Assembly (NCBI GenBank): GCA_022706785.1
Contig: JAKJBW010000012.1
Coordinates: 1-55,116, forward strand
Source: Bacillota bacterium
GTDB taxonomy: Bacteria; Bacillota; Clostridia; UBA1381; UMGS1253
Reading direction: 5' to 3'
DNA: 55,116 nucleotides
Positions 29,915 to 39,227 of this stretch are shown here, piece by piece (within the stretch, counting starts at the first letter, position 1; the number at the start of each line of letters is the position of its first letter). Under the pieces are notes generated by a model that was not told the DNA's origin, searched no databases, and saw only the letters and a list, made by a program, of their open reading frames with translations. The position numbers and the translations under genes are program-made.

Positions 29915-31569
29915 GGCGCAGATTATCGCTTAGCATATGCTTTGTCGCGGCGGCCGCGGTGCTTTTAACGGCTACGCTTATTTTTTCCGTTATCTATAAA
30001 TGGTATTACTCCGACATTAAAAACACCATGCGCATCAAAGCGGAATATATTGCGGCTGCAATGGATCTGGACCCGCAAGGCTATTTAAACGCAATCGGGT
30101 CGTTTTCAAACAGCCGCCTGACATGGATCGGTGCGGACGGCGACGTGCTGTTCGACAGCTGGGCCGACGCAAAAGAAATGGAAAACCACGCAGACCGCCC
30201 CGAATTTGCGGCGGCCGTGCAAGACGGTTACGGCCAGGCCGACCGGCTGTCTGAAACCTTACGGGAACAGACTTACTACTGCGCTGTAAGGCTTAAAGAC
30301 AACACGGTGATCCGTATTGCCAATACCACAGACAGCATATACAGCATCCTGCTTAACAACACACTGTATTTCCTGCTCATCATTTTAATTGTTTTCACGC
30401 TGGCGATACTGCTTGCCGATATTCAGACAAGGCGCATAATAGCGCCTATCAACGCAATTGATCTGGATAACCCTTTAAGCGGAGCGGTTTATGATGAGCT
30501 TGCGCCCCTGGCGCAGCGGATTGAAAAGCAGAACGGCCTGATCAAAAAATATATCGCAAAGCTTCAGGAAAAACAGCTTGAGTTTCTGACGCTCACGGAC
30601 AATATGAGCGAAGGCTTTCTGCTGCTGGACAAAAAGTCGGTCATCCTGTCTTACAATTTCAGCGCGCTGTCCATACTGGGCATTCCAAACTGCGATTGCA
30701 GGGGTAAAAGTGTACTGATATTAAACCGCGGCAAGGAATTTTTGCAAACCATAGACAGTGCGCAGGCAGGCATAGGTGCCCAGGCCGAGCTTGCGTTGTC
30801 AGGCCGCCGGTATCTGCTGTTTGCAAACCCTGTAAAAGCCGCAGAGCAGGTCAGCGGTGTGGTTGTTATCATCATAGATATTACCGAGAAGCATTTGCGG
30901 GAAGCCTTGCGCAGGGAGTTTTCGGCAAATGTGTCTCATGAGCTCAAAACGCCGCTCACCACCATTTCAGGCTATGCCGAGATTATCAAAAACGGGCTTG
31001 TTAAATCCGAAGACATACCGCGTTTTACCGGGTATATCCACAGTGAATCACAAAGGCTGATAGCTTTGATTGACGATATCATAAAGCTGTCATGGCTTGA
31101 TGAGAACGGCGACGATGTGCCTAAGGCGCGTGTGGATCTGCTGGCGATCGCCAAAAGAGTATGCGAAAGCCTTGCGGATAAGGCCCAAAAGCACCATGTG
31201 ACCGTCAGCGTGTCGGGAGAAAAAACGACGGTGGACGGCGTTGCGCACATCCTTGAGGAGATGGTCTGCAATCTGTGCGACAACGCAGTCAAATACAATG
31301 TGGAAAACGGAACGGTGGATGTATGGGTAGGGCACCAAAACGGCAGCGCCGTGGTGCGCGTTGCAGACAGCGGTATCGGTATACCGCCGCAGGACAAAGA
31401 GCGGATTTTTGAGCGTTTTTACAGGGCGGACAAAAGCCGCTCAAAGGAAACCGGCGGTACAGGACTGGGACTTTCCATAGTCAGGCACGGCGCGCTTTTG
31501 CACAATGCAAGGCTTGAAGTGGAAAGTGAGGTGGGAAAGGGCACCGCCATAGCGGTTATTTTTGGCTGA
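29911..31569 (+). CDS. phoR: Sensor histidine kinase, PhoR type
   Basis: A 552-residue membrane kinase. Two membrane segments (about residues 8-28 and 148-170) frame an extracytoplasmic sensor of some 115 residues. Then come a linker helix, a PAS-like domain (about 225-325), the HisKA domain with the phosphorylated His in FSANVSHELKTPLTTISGYAEII (about 338) and an ATPase domain with DNAVKYN, VADSGIGIPPQDKERIFERFYR and GGTGLGLSIV. It should phosphorylate the regulator encoded just upstream. The last 14 nt overlap the 3' end of the convergent radical SAM gene. Confidence 0.93.
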   Translation: MRRRLSLSICFVAAAAVLLTATLIFSVIYKWYYSDIKNTMRIKAEYIAAAMDLDPQGYLNAIGSFSNSRLTWIGADGDVLFDSWADAKEMENHADRPEFAAAVQDGYGQADRLSETLREQTYYCAVRLKDNTVIRIANTTDSIYSILLNNTLYFLLIILIVFTLAILLADIQTRRIIAPINAIDLDNPLSGAVYDELAPLAQRIEKQNGLIKKYIAKLQEKQLEFLTLTDNMSEGFLLLDKKSVILSYNFSALSILGIPNCDCRGKSVLILNRGKEFLQTIDSAQAGIGAQAELALSGRRYLLFANPVKAAEQVSGVVVIIIDITEKHLREALRREFSANVSHELKTPLTTISGYAEIIKNGLVKSEDIPRFTGYIHSESQRLIALIDDIIKLSWLDENGDDVPKARVDLLAIAKRVCESLADKAQKHHVTVSVSGEKTTVDGVAHILEEMVCNLCDNAVKYNVENGTVDVWVGHQNGSAVVRVADSGIGIPPQDKERIFERFYRADKSRSKETGGTGLGLSIVRHGALLHNARLEVESEVGKGTAIAVIFG

Positions 31570-32680
31570 GCGGCTGAACCTGTGCTTCGGGATGCTGGGT
31601 TAAGCATTCGCGCACAAGCGCCTGGTTTTCAAACAGGGCGCAGCCGCCGTCATGCTCACCGCCCACAAGCCTTTGGGCTTGCAGCCGCTTAAAAAACGGG
31701 GACCCGAGTGCGTCAAGCAGCGTACCTGTTTTCAGATTCCGGTCGGAATAAGGCGAAAACGGACAGGCCTCCGCCGCGCCGTAGGGGTTGATATGGAAAA
31801 AGCCTCTGCCCGCCGCAAGGCAGCCGCCCATGTCCTTTTCGTCCCCGGGGAAAGATAGAAAAATTATGGACGTATACTGCTTGCGAAGGCTTAGCAATCG
31901 CTTGTCAAGCAGTGCACGTTCTTTTTGCGTGGGCGCCAGATGCTTTGTGCCTTCCTCTGCGGGCACGTATTCAATAAAGAACACCAGCCGGCATCCCTTC
32001 GCATACAGCCCGCTTAAAAATTCTTCGGAAGCGACATAGGACAGATTTTCTGTTGTTACAGTGACAGAGGCGCCAAAAAGCAATTTGCTCTTTTTCATGG
32101 CCAGCATAACCGAGCAAATCTTATGGTATGTACCCGCTCCGCGCCTTTGGTCGGTCTGGGCCGCGTTGCCTTCTATGCTGATCACAGGTATCAGATTTCT
32201 GTGCGAGTCAAAAAGCGCTATGTCCTCTTCATCCAGCAGCGTGGCGTTTGTGAAAACAGGAAATATCATATCCTTCACACCGGCGGCAACCCGGACGACA
32301 TCTTTTCTCAGCATAGGCTCGCCGCCCGCAAGCAGGTTAAAAGAAACGCCAAGCTCACTTGCCTGCCTGAAAATGTCAAGCCATTGGTCGGCTGTCAGAA
32401 ATTCTGCCGTACCGCATTGCGCAAACGTTTCATTTGCCCTCGCGTAACAGCCTTTGCATGTCAGGTTGCATGAGCTGGTAATGCTTGAAATCAGAAAAAC
32501 GGGAATATGCCGCCCGTTTTTTTCGTAGGATTCGCGTTTTAGTGCATTTCTCTTATTTGCCCCAATATATTTCATCAAAAAAACTGCCTGTTTGGGGTTT
32601 TTAAACGTTGATTTTAAAACATCCGAAATAATGTCCTCAATTGCTCTGTTCATATATTCAGCCAACTCAAATGATTGCAT
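31556..32680 (-). CDS. Radical SAM protein with SPASM-like C-terminal Cys cluster
   Basis: A 374-residue radical SAM enzyme. The SAM cluster motif CNLTCKGCY lies near residues 72-80, the GGEPMLRKDVV glycine motif near 122, and the usual ITTENLSY and VPAEEG segments later in the barrel. The C-terminal part holds further Cys (GGCLAAGRGF, EACPFSP, GGCALF, VRECL) that could ligate an auxiliary cluster, as in SPASM/Twitch proteins that modify peptides. No short precursor peptide gene was found beside it; the 5' flank is a repeat element. Substrate unknown. The ATG at 32680 follows GCGGGGA; a TTG just before it is possible. It faces phoR tail to tail with a 14-nt overlap. Confidence 0.85.
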   Translation of the reverse strand: MQSFELAEYMNRAIEDIISDVLKSTFKNPKQAVFLMKYIGANKRNALKRESYEKNGRHIPVFLISSITSSCNLTCKGCYARANETFAQCGTAEFLTADQWLDIFRQASELGVSFNLLAGGEPMLRKDVVRVAAGVKDMIFPVFTNATLLDEEDIALFDSHRNLIPVISIEGNAAQTDQRRGAGTYHKICSVMLAMKKSKLLFGASVTVTTENLSYVASEEFLSGLYAKGCRLVFFIEYVPAEEGTKHLAPTQKERALLDKRLLSLRKQYTSIIFLSFPGDEKDMGGCLAAGRGFFHINPYGAAEACPFSPYSDRNLKTGTLLDALGSPFFKRLQAQRLVGGEHDGGCALFENQALVRECLTQHPEAQVQPLSQK

Positions 32681-32730
32681 CAATAATTTCCCCGCTTTGC
32701 TTGATTATCGGTATACGTTAACTAAAAATG

Positions 32731-32860
32731 TATAGTCAATTCACGCCAAAAGGGTCTGAAGATTTGCGAGAATTTTTTCCGCTACACAAGGCGGAGGACA
32801 ACGCAGCATGGTGGGAAAAAGGCCTCAAAGACCAGACTGTTTTGGCGTGGATCGACTATA
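32731..32860 (+). repeat. Structured intergenic element, copy 3
   Basis: A 130-bp element with ends TATAGTC...GACTATA whose arms match over about 30 bp with a few mismatches (CACGCCAAAA in both). The core reads TTTTTTCCGCTACACAAGGCGG then directly ACAACGCAGCATGGTGGGAAAAA in pieces at about 32773-32820. The inner hairpin present in the other copies is missing. The closing strands CCGCTA and TGGTGG pair only if G-T pairs are allowed, hinting at RNA pairing. The region 32861-33037 holds nothing further that I recognise. Confidence 0.72.
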
Positions 32861-33037
32861 TATATTCTCTTTTTTCAGCAGAATATGTAACCGTACTTTA
32901 TATTTTAACAAAATGTTATCCGACATTCAAGCTGTTTGCGCAGAATTGTTATAATTTTAACAACAAACCGCAAATAAAACTGTTGAAAAGATCAAGCAGC
33001 CTTGAACCCTTCAACAGTCTGAAAGGCATGTTAAGGC

Positions 33038-34690
33038 TTACCAGTTTTCAAATGCCGCTCTCATTTTTTGCAGCTTGCTTTGCGTTTCCTGCGGGCTTGT
33101 GCCTGCAACGCTGTAGTAATATTTACACTTAGGCTCTGTCCCGGAGGGCCTTATCGCGATCCAGCTGTCGTCCGCCAAAACGTATCTTAGCACGTCGGAA
33201 TTGGGGAAGTCGGGCATATCTAAGTAATCCTGCACCTCCGTAATCGTTACGCCGTCAACCTCTGTTTTGGGATGGTTCCTTAAGTCCTGCATGATCTGTT
33301 TGATTTGCGCAAGGCCATCCTTACCCTGAAATGTTTTTGAGGTGAGGTGATCCTTGAAGTAGCCGTACTTTTCGTATATTTCCAAAAGCACATCATATAA
33401 GGTTTTCCCGGCTTGGTGATAGAAGCACGCCGTTTCGGCTATCATAAGACAGGACTGCACCGCGTCCTTGTCGCGTACAAAATCACCTATCAAATACCCG
33501 TAGCTTTCCTCATAGCCAAACACAAATTCCAGATCGCCTTTTTCTTCATGCATATGAATTTTGTCGCCGATAAATTTGAAGCCCGTCAGCGTCTTTTCAT
33601 TAGTAACGCCATAATAGGCGGCGATTTTGTCGCCCAGATTTGAGGTCACTATCGTGTTAAACATCACGGCGTTTTTGCCCAGCTCGCCCCTGCGCTTTTT
33701 TTGCTCTAAAATGTATTGCAAAAGCACCGCGCCCGTCTGATTGCCCGTCATTTTGATGAATTCGCCGTTGTGTTTGACCGCAACGCCCAGCCTGTCACAG
33801 TCGGGGTCTGTTACAATCACAAGATCCGCATCCGCTTCCCGGGCTTTTTGCAAAGGCAGCTCGTAGGCTTCGTCCGATTCCGGATTGGGGTTTTTGGTGT
33901 TTGAAAATTCGGTGTCGGGATTGCACTGCTCCAAAACAGGAACCACGCGATAGCCCAAATCAGCAAGCACCCGTCTTACAGGAATATTTGCCGTGCCGTG
34001 CTGCGGCGAAAATACGATTTTAAAGTTGTCCTTTACAACATTGTTAATGGATATACGCTTGACCTTTTCATAGTATTTCTCGTCAATCTCCCGGCCGACT
34101 ATCGCTATCAGCCCGCCCGCTTCTTCCCTGGTAAGGCATTGAATAGTCAATTCGTTTTCAACAGCGTCAATATATTTAATCACTTTGTCGGTATAGCGCG
34201 GCACAAGCTGACATCCGTTCTCGTCGTAGAGCTTGTAGCCGTTGTATTCGGGAGGGTTATGCGATGCGGTGATCACCACACCCCCAAAGCAGCCCAGTTC
34301 CCTCACCGCAAACGACAGCTCGGGCGTGGGGCGCAGGCTTTCAAAAAGATATGCCTTGATACCGTTTGCCGCCAGGACTCCGGCGGTGTTTTGGGCCAAT
34401 TCCACAGACATCCTGCGGTTGTCGTACGCAATTGCAATACCGCGTTTTTTTGCGTCTTCCCCGCACGCCGTGATATAATCGGAAAACCCTTGCGTTGCTT
34501 TTCTGATGGTATAGATATTGATTCGGTTTGTTCCCGCCCCTATCACGCCGCGCAGGCCCCCGGTTCCGAATTCCAAAGATCTGTAGAATCTGTCCTCTAT
34601 TTCATTTTCATTGGCAACGGCGGCTAATTCTTCTTTGATGGAGGCGTCGTGACAGGCCAGCCACTGCTTATAGGTTTCTTTGTAATCCAT
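33038..34690 (-). CDS. Phosphoglucomutase/phosphomannomutase (alpha-D-phosphohexomutase)
   Basis: A 550-residue four-domain phosphohexomutase interconverting hexose 1- and 6-phosphates, feeding UDP-glucose synthesis with GalU at 48.6 kb. Visible motifs are FGTGGLRGVIGAGTNRIN (about residues 40-57), the phosphoserine loop VVITASHNPPEYNGYK (about 140), the metal loop VTDPDCDRLGV (about 290), the sugar-binding EESYGYLIGDFVRDKDAV (about 390) and the phosphate-binding RPSGTEPKCKYY (about 510). I start it at 34690: AAGGAGAGG precedes that ATG and the family begins there. The longer in-frame start would add 57 residues of unrelated sequence. Close to PgcA/YhxB. Sugar specificity cannot be decided. 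Confidence 0.93.
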   Translation of the reverse strand: MDYKETYKQWLACHDASIKEELAAVANENEIEDRFYRSLEFGTGGLRGVIGAGTNRINIYTIRKATQGFSDYITACGEDAKKRGIAIAYDNRRMSVELAQNTAGVLAANGIKAYLFESLRPTPELSFAVRELGCFGGVVITASHNPPEYNGYKLYDENGCQLVPRYTDKVIKYIDAVENELTIQCLTREEAGGLIAIVGREIDEKYYEKVKRISINNVVKDNFKIVFSPQHGTANIPVRRVLADLGYRVVPVLEQCNPDTEFSNTKNPNPESDEAYELPLQKAREADADLVIVTDPDCDRLGVAVKHNGEFIKMTGNQTGAVLLQYILEQKKRRGELGKNAVMFNTIVTSNLGDKIAAYYGVTNEKTLTGFKFIGDKIHMHEEKGDLEFVFGYEESYGYLIGDFVRDKDAVQSCLMIAETACFYHQAGKTLYDVLLEIYEKYGYFKDHLTSKTFQGKDGLAQIKQIMQDLRNHPKTEVDGVTITEVQDYLDMPDFPNSDVLRYVLADDSWIAIRPSGTEPKCKYYYSVAGTSPQETQSKLQKMRAAFENW

Positions 34691-34826
34691 TTTTGCTTTT
34701 CCTCTCCTTGTGCGTGTTATGTGTTCTCTTTTATTGTGCGCCAAAAAATCAAAAGCTATTGCAACGATATGAAAAAATCCATCTTGAATATTATCATACT
34801 GTTTTAAAAATGTAAACCGCGCACCG

Positions 34827-34870
34827 AAAAAAAACTGCCCTGCGCGCATCTGCTTGCGCACAGGGCAGTT
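34827..34870 (-). terminator. Terminator of the TIM-barrel isomerase gene
   Basis: AACTGCCCTGCGC and GCGCACAGGGCAGTT pair closely; on the minus strand a run of eight T follows. It is placed 14 nt after the stop of the gene at 34884 and upstream of the phosphohexomutase. Confidence 0.85.
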
Positions 34871-34883
34871 TAATCATCTGATT

Positions 34884-35846
34884 TTATGCCCAGAACATCT
34901 TGCCCGGCATTTCGTTTATCATAACTTCCTTCAGGAAAGAGATTGCCTTTTCAAGACCTTCCTTTGAAGACATTAAGCTGTCCTCGTGCTCTATGCTGAC
35001 AGAGGCGTCGTAGCCCACCAGACGCAGGGTGGAGATGATATCCTTCCAATAGCTGTAGTCGTTGCCGTAGCCGAGCGCGCGGAAGATCCAGCTGCGGTTG
35101 ATCTCGTCGGAATAGTGGTTGACGTCAAGCACGCCTGTGACGTTGCAGTTGATGTCATAAATTTTGGTGTCCTTGGCGTGGAAGTGATAAATCGCGCCCT
35201 TAAGCGCACGGATAGCGGAAGGCACGTCTATGCCCTGCCAGATCAGGTGGCTGGGGTCGAAGTTTGCGCCGATAGTATCGCCAACGGCCGCTCTTATTTT
35301 GAGCAGTGACGTGGGGTTGTATACGCAAAAGCCGGGATGCATCTCAAAGGCCACTTTCACGCCGTACTTTTTGCAGAACTCCGCTTCCTTGCTCCAGTAC
35401 GGAATCAGGACGTCGTTCCACTGATAGTCAAGCACCGCCAAAAAGTCCTCAGGCCACGGGCAGGTCACCCAGTTGGGATATTTGCTCTGCGCGCTGTCGC
35501 CGGGGCAGCCGGAGAATGTGACGACGGTGCCCACCTCCAGCTCATTTGCAAGCGTTACCGCTTTTTCAAACGCGTCATGGTACATTTGCGCCGTTGCCTT
35601 GTCGGGATGCACAGCATTGCCGTGTACGCTCAGAACGCTGATTTCAAGGTTGTAGCTTTTGAGCAGGTTCTTAAGCTCTGCGATTTTTTCTTTGCTGCCG
35701 ATAAGTTCATCGGGGTTCAAATGTGCATTGCCGGGGTAGCCGCCCGCGCCGAGCTCCAGCGTCTGTACGCCCAGACCCGACAAATACTCCGCCGCCTCTT
35801 TGAGGCTCATGGCCGAAAGTGGTACTGTCAACACGCCTAATTTCAT
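34884..35846 (-). CDS. Sugar phosphate isomerase/epimerase family protein (xylose isomerase-like TIM barrel)
   Basis: A 320-residue AP-endonuclease-2/xylose-isomerase-fold protein. Strand and loop features include MKLGVLTVPLSAMSLKEAAEYLSGLG in pieces, LELGAGGYPG (about residue 37), SVHGNAVHP (about 80), VTFSGCPGD (about 113), VAFEMHPGFCVYNP (about 173), GANFDPSHLIWQGID (about 196), YHFHAKDT (about 220) and SIEHEDSL (about 297). The Glu, Asp and His in these loops fit the metal site of sugar isomerases/epimerases. The precise reaction is unknown; such proteins often act on inositol or rare sugars. Start at 35846 follows AGAGGAGA; six extra in-frame residues upstream lack a good site. Transcribed alone. 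Confidence 0.88.
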   Translation of the reverse strand: MKLGVLTVPLSAMSLKEAAEYLSGLGVQTLELGAGGYPGNAHLNPDELIGSKEKIAELKNLLKSYNLEISVLSVHGNAVHPDKATAQMYHDAFEKAVTLANELEVGTVVTFSGCPGDSAQSKYPNWVTCPWPEDFLAVLDYQWNDVLIPYWSKEAEFCKKYGVKVAFEMHPGFCVYNPTSLLKIRAAVGDTIGANFDPSHLIWQGIDVPSAIRALKGAIYHFHAKDTKIYDINCNVTGVLDVNHYSDEINRSWIFRALGYGNDYSYWKDIISTLRLVGYDASVSIEHEDSLMSSKEGLEKAISFLKEVMINEMPGKMFWA

Positions 35847-35864
35847 TTTCCATTCTCCTCTCAA

Positions 35865-36150
35865 TGGTTTATATAGTGTTTAAGTATTATTTTACTGTAT
35901 GAACGGGAAGGAAAATCCTGCCGTTATGCAACCGAAATTATTATACACATTTAAAAGGCCGTTTGCAATAGCTTTTCTGTTGTCATACCAATTAAATTTG
36001 TGCTTTGGGCAGGAATGTATTGCCCGAAATTGTTTTTCGTGTTACAATGTTTTGCATAGGGGATGAAGCGGGCCCGGCGCAAATTTCCCGCTTTGCGCGC
36101 CTGTTTTGTCAGATAAATATATCAATAAATAATAAAAGGGGTTTGCGCTT
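35865..36150. other. Divergent intergenic region before aroC
   Basis: 286 bp without a gene between the divergent TIM-barrel isomerase and aroC. TTGCCC (36020-36025) and TACAAT (36043-36048), 17 bp apart, could drive aroC. I see no T-box or riboswitch pattern. Confidence 0.45.
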
Positions 36151-37308
36151 ATGCTACGATTTTTAGACGCAGGCGAAACACACGGCAAATGCCTTACGGC
36201 AATTATAGAGGGGCTGCCCGCGGGGCTTAAGCTTGATATCAATTCAATCAACCATAAGCTTGCCCTGCGCCAGTCGGGGCACGGCAGAGGCGGGCGTATG
36301 GCCATTGAAACCGACTGCGCAGAGATTCTGTCGGGCGTGCGCGGCGGCTATACCCTCGGGAGCCCGGTTGCGCTTATGATTAAAAACAAGGACTTTGAAA
36401 ACTGGCGCCATATCATGGGGGCCGAAGAGGCGGCGGATGAGCGGGGGGTATATGTGCCTCGGCCGGGGCATGCGGACCTGACCGGTGCGCTCAAGTATGG
36501 GCATACTGACATGAGAAATGTTTTGGAGCGGGCAAGCGCAAGACAAACCGCCATACGCACGGCGGTAGGCGCTGTGTGTCAGTCGCTTCTGGCTGTGTTT
36601 GGCGTGCGCATGGCAAGCCGCGTGGTGTCCATCGGCAGTGTGCGCGATGAAGCGGACCAGGACTGCCCTGACTTTGACGAAAGGATTGCGGCGTCACCGG
36701 TAAGGATGTATAGCGCTGAGGCGCAAGCGGCGGCTATGGCGATGATTGACGCGGCAAAGGCGGACGGAGAGTCACTCGGCGGCGTGGTGGAGGTCACCGC
36801 GCTTGGTTTGCCGCCGGGGCTTGGCAGCTATGTGCACTACGACAGAAAGCTTGACGCCGTTATCGCGGGCGCGCTCATGAGCGTGCAGGCTATCAAGGGC
36901 GTGGAGATAGGGGCGGGCTTTGAAGCTGCTGCCCGGCCCGGCTCAAAGGTGCACGATCCCATTGCCAAAGCCGGCGATGGCGCATATAGACGCCTGTCCA
37001 ACAACGCAGGCGGCATAGAGGGCGGCATGACCAACGGGGAAGCGCTAATTGTGCGGGCTGCTATGAAGCCTATACCCACCCTGTACAGTCCGCTTAAAAG
37101 CGTGGACATGCGTACCGGACAGGCCGCCGAGGCGTCGGTCGAGCGCAGCGATATTTGTGCGGTTCCGGCGTGCAGTGTTGTCTGCGAAGCGGTGGTGGCT
37201 TTTGAATTGGCAAAAGCGGCCACAGAAAAGTTCGGCGGCGACAGCATAGATGAAATGCGCAGGAACTATGAAGGTTATATGAAGGCTGTTGCGGCAAGAC
37301 AGGCATGA
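36151..37308 (+). CDS. aroC: Chorismate synthase
   Basis: A 385-residue enzyme making chorismate from EPSP, the last common step of aromatic amino acid synthesis, using reduced FMN. The N-terminal signature reads MLRFLDAGETHGKCLTAIIEG in pieces, then RQSGHGRGGRMAIETD (about residues 41-56, phosphate and FMN contacts). Further signatures are GYTLGSPVALMIKN, RPGHADLTGALKYGHTDMRNVLERASAR in pieces (about 108-135), SNNAGGIEGGMTNGEAL (about 289-305) and the C-terminal CAVPACSVVCEAVVAFELA. Full length. AAAAGGGG lies upstream. No other shikimate genes are adjacent. Confidence 0.96.
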   Translation: MLRFLDAGETHGKCLTAIIEGLPAGLKLDINSINHKLALRQSGHGRGGRMAIETDCAEILSGVRGGYTLGSPVALMIKNKDFENWRHIMGAEEAADERGVYVPRPGHADLTGALKYGHTDMRNVLERASARQTAIRTAVGAVCQSLLAVFGVRMASRVVSIGSVRDEADQDCPDFDERIAASPVRMYSAEAQAAAMAMIDAAKADGESLGGVVEVTALGLPPGLGSYVHYDRKLDAVIAGALMSVQAIKGVEIGAGFEAAARPGSKVHDPIAKAGDGAYRRLSNNAGGIEGGMTNGEALIVRAAMKPIPTLYSPLKSVDMRTGQAAEASVERSDICAVPACSVVCEAVVAFELAKAATEKFGGDSIDEMRRNYEGYMKAVAARQA

Positions 37309-37365
37309 CGCCTGAGACCGAAGCTGAATAGAATGGACCAATAAGGCGCAGGGAGGTGAGGGACG

Positions 37366-37953
37366 GTGAGCCGGACAAGCAGTGAAGCACAGCTGATTGC
37401 GCGCTGCAGGCAAGGCGATGTTGAAGCTTTCGAAACCTTGATAGCAGCTTATGAAAAAAAGGTTTTAAGCACTGCGTATGCCATGTTGGGCAATCATGAG
37501 GATGCATCTGATGCGGCGCAGGAAGTGTTTTTAAAGCTGTTTGCGAGTATAGATAAATTCGGCGAGCAGTCGTCCTTCTCTACATGGCTCTATCGGGTCA
37601 CTGTAAACGTCTGTTACGATGAGCTGCGCAAGCGTAAATACCGCAGTGAGAATACCGTCAGCCTCACGCCTGATGAAACGGGTGAATCGGCCCAGCTTCA
37701 GCTTGCCGATAAAAATGCGGGACCGCTCGAGCTTGCCGAGCAGGCTGAACTCAGAGACGCGCTCAGGCGTGCTATCGCATCGCTTGGCGAACAATACAGA
37801 ACTGTGATCATACTGCGTGAAATACAGGGGCTTGAGTATCAGCAGATAGCCGATATACTGCACTGCTCGCTCGGTACGGTTAAATCACGCATGAGCCGTG
37901 CGCGCCGGATGCTGGCGGATAAGTTGATTAAAAACAAGGAACTTTTTAGATGA
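37366..37953 (+). CDS. ECF-type RNA polymerase sigma factor
   Basis: A 195-residue extracytoplasmic-function sigma factor. Region 2 runs from about residue 10 to 80 (LIARCRQGDVEAFETLI, DASDAAQEVFLKLFASIDKF, FSTWLYRVTVNVCYDELRKRK). Region 4 (about 125-185) has LGEQYRTVIILREIQGLEYQQIADIL and GTVKSRMSRARRML, the DNA-binding helix-turn-helix. It uses a GTG start, chosen because GGAGGTGAG lies just upstream. The next gene encodes its probable anti-sigma factor, 36 nt downstream, so the pair likely responds to envelope stress, as with SigW-type systems. Confidence 0.94.
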   Translation: MSRTSSEAQLIARCRQGDVEAFETLIAAYEKKVLSTAYAMLGNHEDASDAAQEVFLKLFASIDKFGEQSSFSTWLYRVTVNVCYDELRKRKYRSENTVSLTPDETGESAQLQLADKNAGPLELAEQAELRDALRRAIASLGEQYRTVIILREIQGLEYQQIADILHCSLGTVKSRMSRARRMLADKLIKNKELFR

Positions 37954-37989
37954 TGCGTACGTCTAACAAGCAGGAAAGGAGGATGCTCC

Positions 37990-39201
37990 ATGCTATCGTG
38001 TAATAAAGTATCGAAGCTTTTATCGCAATATTATGACGGACAGCTAAACGCTGATATGTGCAAGCAGATAGCGGAGCATCTGGACTGGTGCGATGCGTGC
38101 CAAAGAGAGCTTGAGGCTATCAGGGCGGTTTCGGAAGGCCTGAAAGGACTTTGTGAAATCGAGCCCTCAAAGGAATTTGCTGCCTCGCTCCATACCAGGC
38201 TTTTGCAAGCCGCAAGGGAAAAAAGAGAATCAGAGGCAGCCGGAGCGGCCCTCTGGTTTTACCGCATACCCGCATGGCTGCGTGACTGGCGGGTATATTC
38301 TGCCGCAGCGGCGTGCCTGTTGGCCCTATTTGTTCTAGGCAATGATATCAGCAAAAACAATTATTCCGATTCGCCGCCCACAGCACCGTTTTTAGATAAC
38401 GCACAAAATTACAAGTCTGATCCTGCGCAGGCTTCCGTGTCCGAAGGAGCTGGCACGGTCCAAGATAAGTCCGGAAACGGCACCGGAAACAACGCGCCTG
38501 CGGCGCAGAATACGGATAAACCGCCTGTGACCGGCGGTGCGCTCCCGAAGGGGAATCCCAATAGCCAGATAACGCCCCAAACGCAAACAGGTGCGGGTAA
38601 CGGCGGCGAGTTGCCATACCAGGAGCCGGATGCCGCCCAAAGCTATCCTACAGCGCCGTCAAATGACACGGGAGTGGCAAATCAGGATGAGGAGGACGGC
38701 TACGCGGCCGCCGCTTTGCCTGCTCAGGAGCCCGGTACCCAAAGGAGCCCCGGCGCCGCACAAAAGTCGGCGGCACAGACCGCTGAGCCGATACAGCAGC
38801 CCGAAACACCGGCTTTAATTCTGGCGGAGCCATCGGGCAGTGCGGCGGACAGTGCTTTGGCAGTCAGTCCCGAGCCTGCCGGTACAGGCGGGAGAACGGG
38901 CGCAAGCTTGAGCGCTAGTACGGCCCCTGTCGCATCGCCTGCTAAGCCGAGCCTGTTTTTCAAAGCGGCAGACAGCGCCGTTTTTGCCGCAGCCGAGGCG
39001 CTTGCGCGGGATTATGGCAGCGTATCCTACAGGGGAAATGTCATGATTGTCAAGGTGGCGAACGATAAATTCGATGATTTTCTCAAGGCCCTTGGCGCAC
39101 TAAAAGGGCTGTCGCCGGAACAGCCGGATGCAACGGGTCTGCCCAACGGAAGTGATGATGACGGCGACGGGTTTCAATATGTGGAGATTAGCCTTGAGTA
39201 A
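37990..39201 (+). CDS. Zinc-finger anti-sigma factor with long disordered outer region
   Basis: A 403-residue membrane protein. The cytoplasmic N-terminus is a ZAS anti-sigma domain with His30-x3-Cys34-x2-Cys37 (EHLDWCDACQ). One membrane segment (VYSAAAACLLALFVLG, about residues 100-118) leads to an extracytoplasmic part. That part has about 200 residues of low-complexity Ala/Pro/Gln/Gly/Thr sequence and a folded-looking C-terminal 90 residues (SLFFKAADSAVFAAAEALARDYG in pieces, then VMIVKVANDKFDDFLKALG) resembling the DUF4349-type sensor ends of such proteins. It would hold the upstream ECF sigma factor inactive until a signal arrives. AAAGGAGG precedes the ATG. The disordered linker may span the wall. 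The terminator at 39228 ends the operon. Confidence 0.85.
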   Translation: MLSCNKVSKLLSQYYDGQLNADMCKQIAEHLDWCDACQRELEAIRAVSEGLKGLCEIEPSKEFAASLHTRLLQAAREKRESEAAGAALWFYRIPAWLRDWRVYSAAAACLLALFVLGNDISKNNYSDSPPTAPFLDNAQNYKSDPAQASVSEGAGTVQDKSGNGTGNNAPAAQNTDKPPVTGGALPKGNPNSQITPQTQTGAGNGGELPYQEPDAAQSYPTAPSNDTGVANQDEEDGYAAAALPAQEPGTQRSPGAAQKSAAQTAEPIQQPETPALILAEPSGSAADSALAVSPEPAGTGGRTGASLSASTAPVASPAKPSLFFKAADSAVFAAAEALARDYGSVSYRGNVMIVKVANDKFDDFLKALGALKGLSPEQPDATGLPNGSDDDGDGFQYVEISLE

Positions 39202-39227
39202 TTTTTAATAAACGCATATAGCATACG

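Noticed and set aside
32728-33132. 134-residue open frame on the plus strand
   Set aside because: Its first half is the inverted-repeat element at 32731-32860 and its end runs antisense into the phosphohexomutase gene; no ribosome binding site and no family resemblance.
34691-34861. 57-residue N-terminal extension of the phosphohexomutase
   Set aside because: No ribosome binding site and no family similarity; the ATG at 34690 has AAGGAGAGG.
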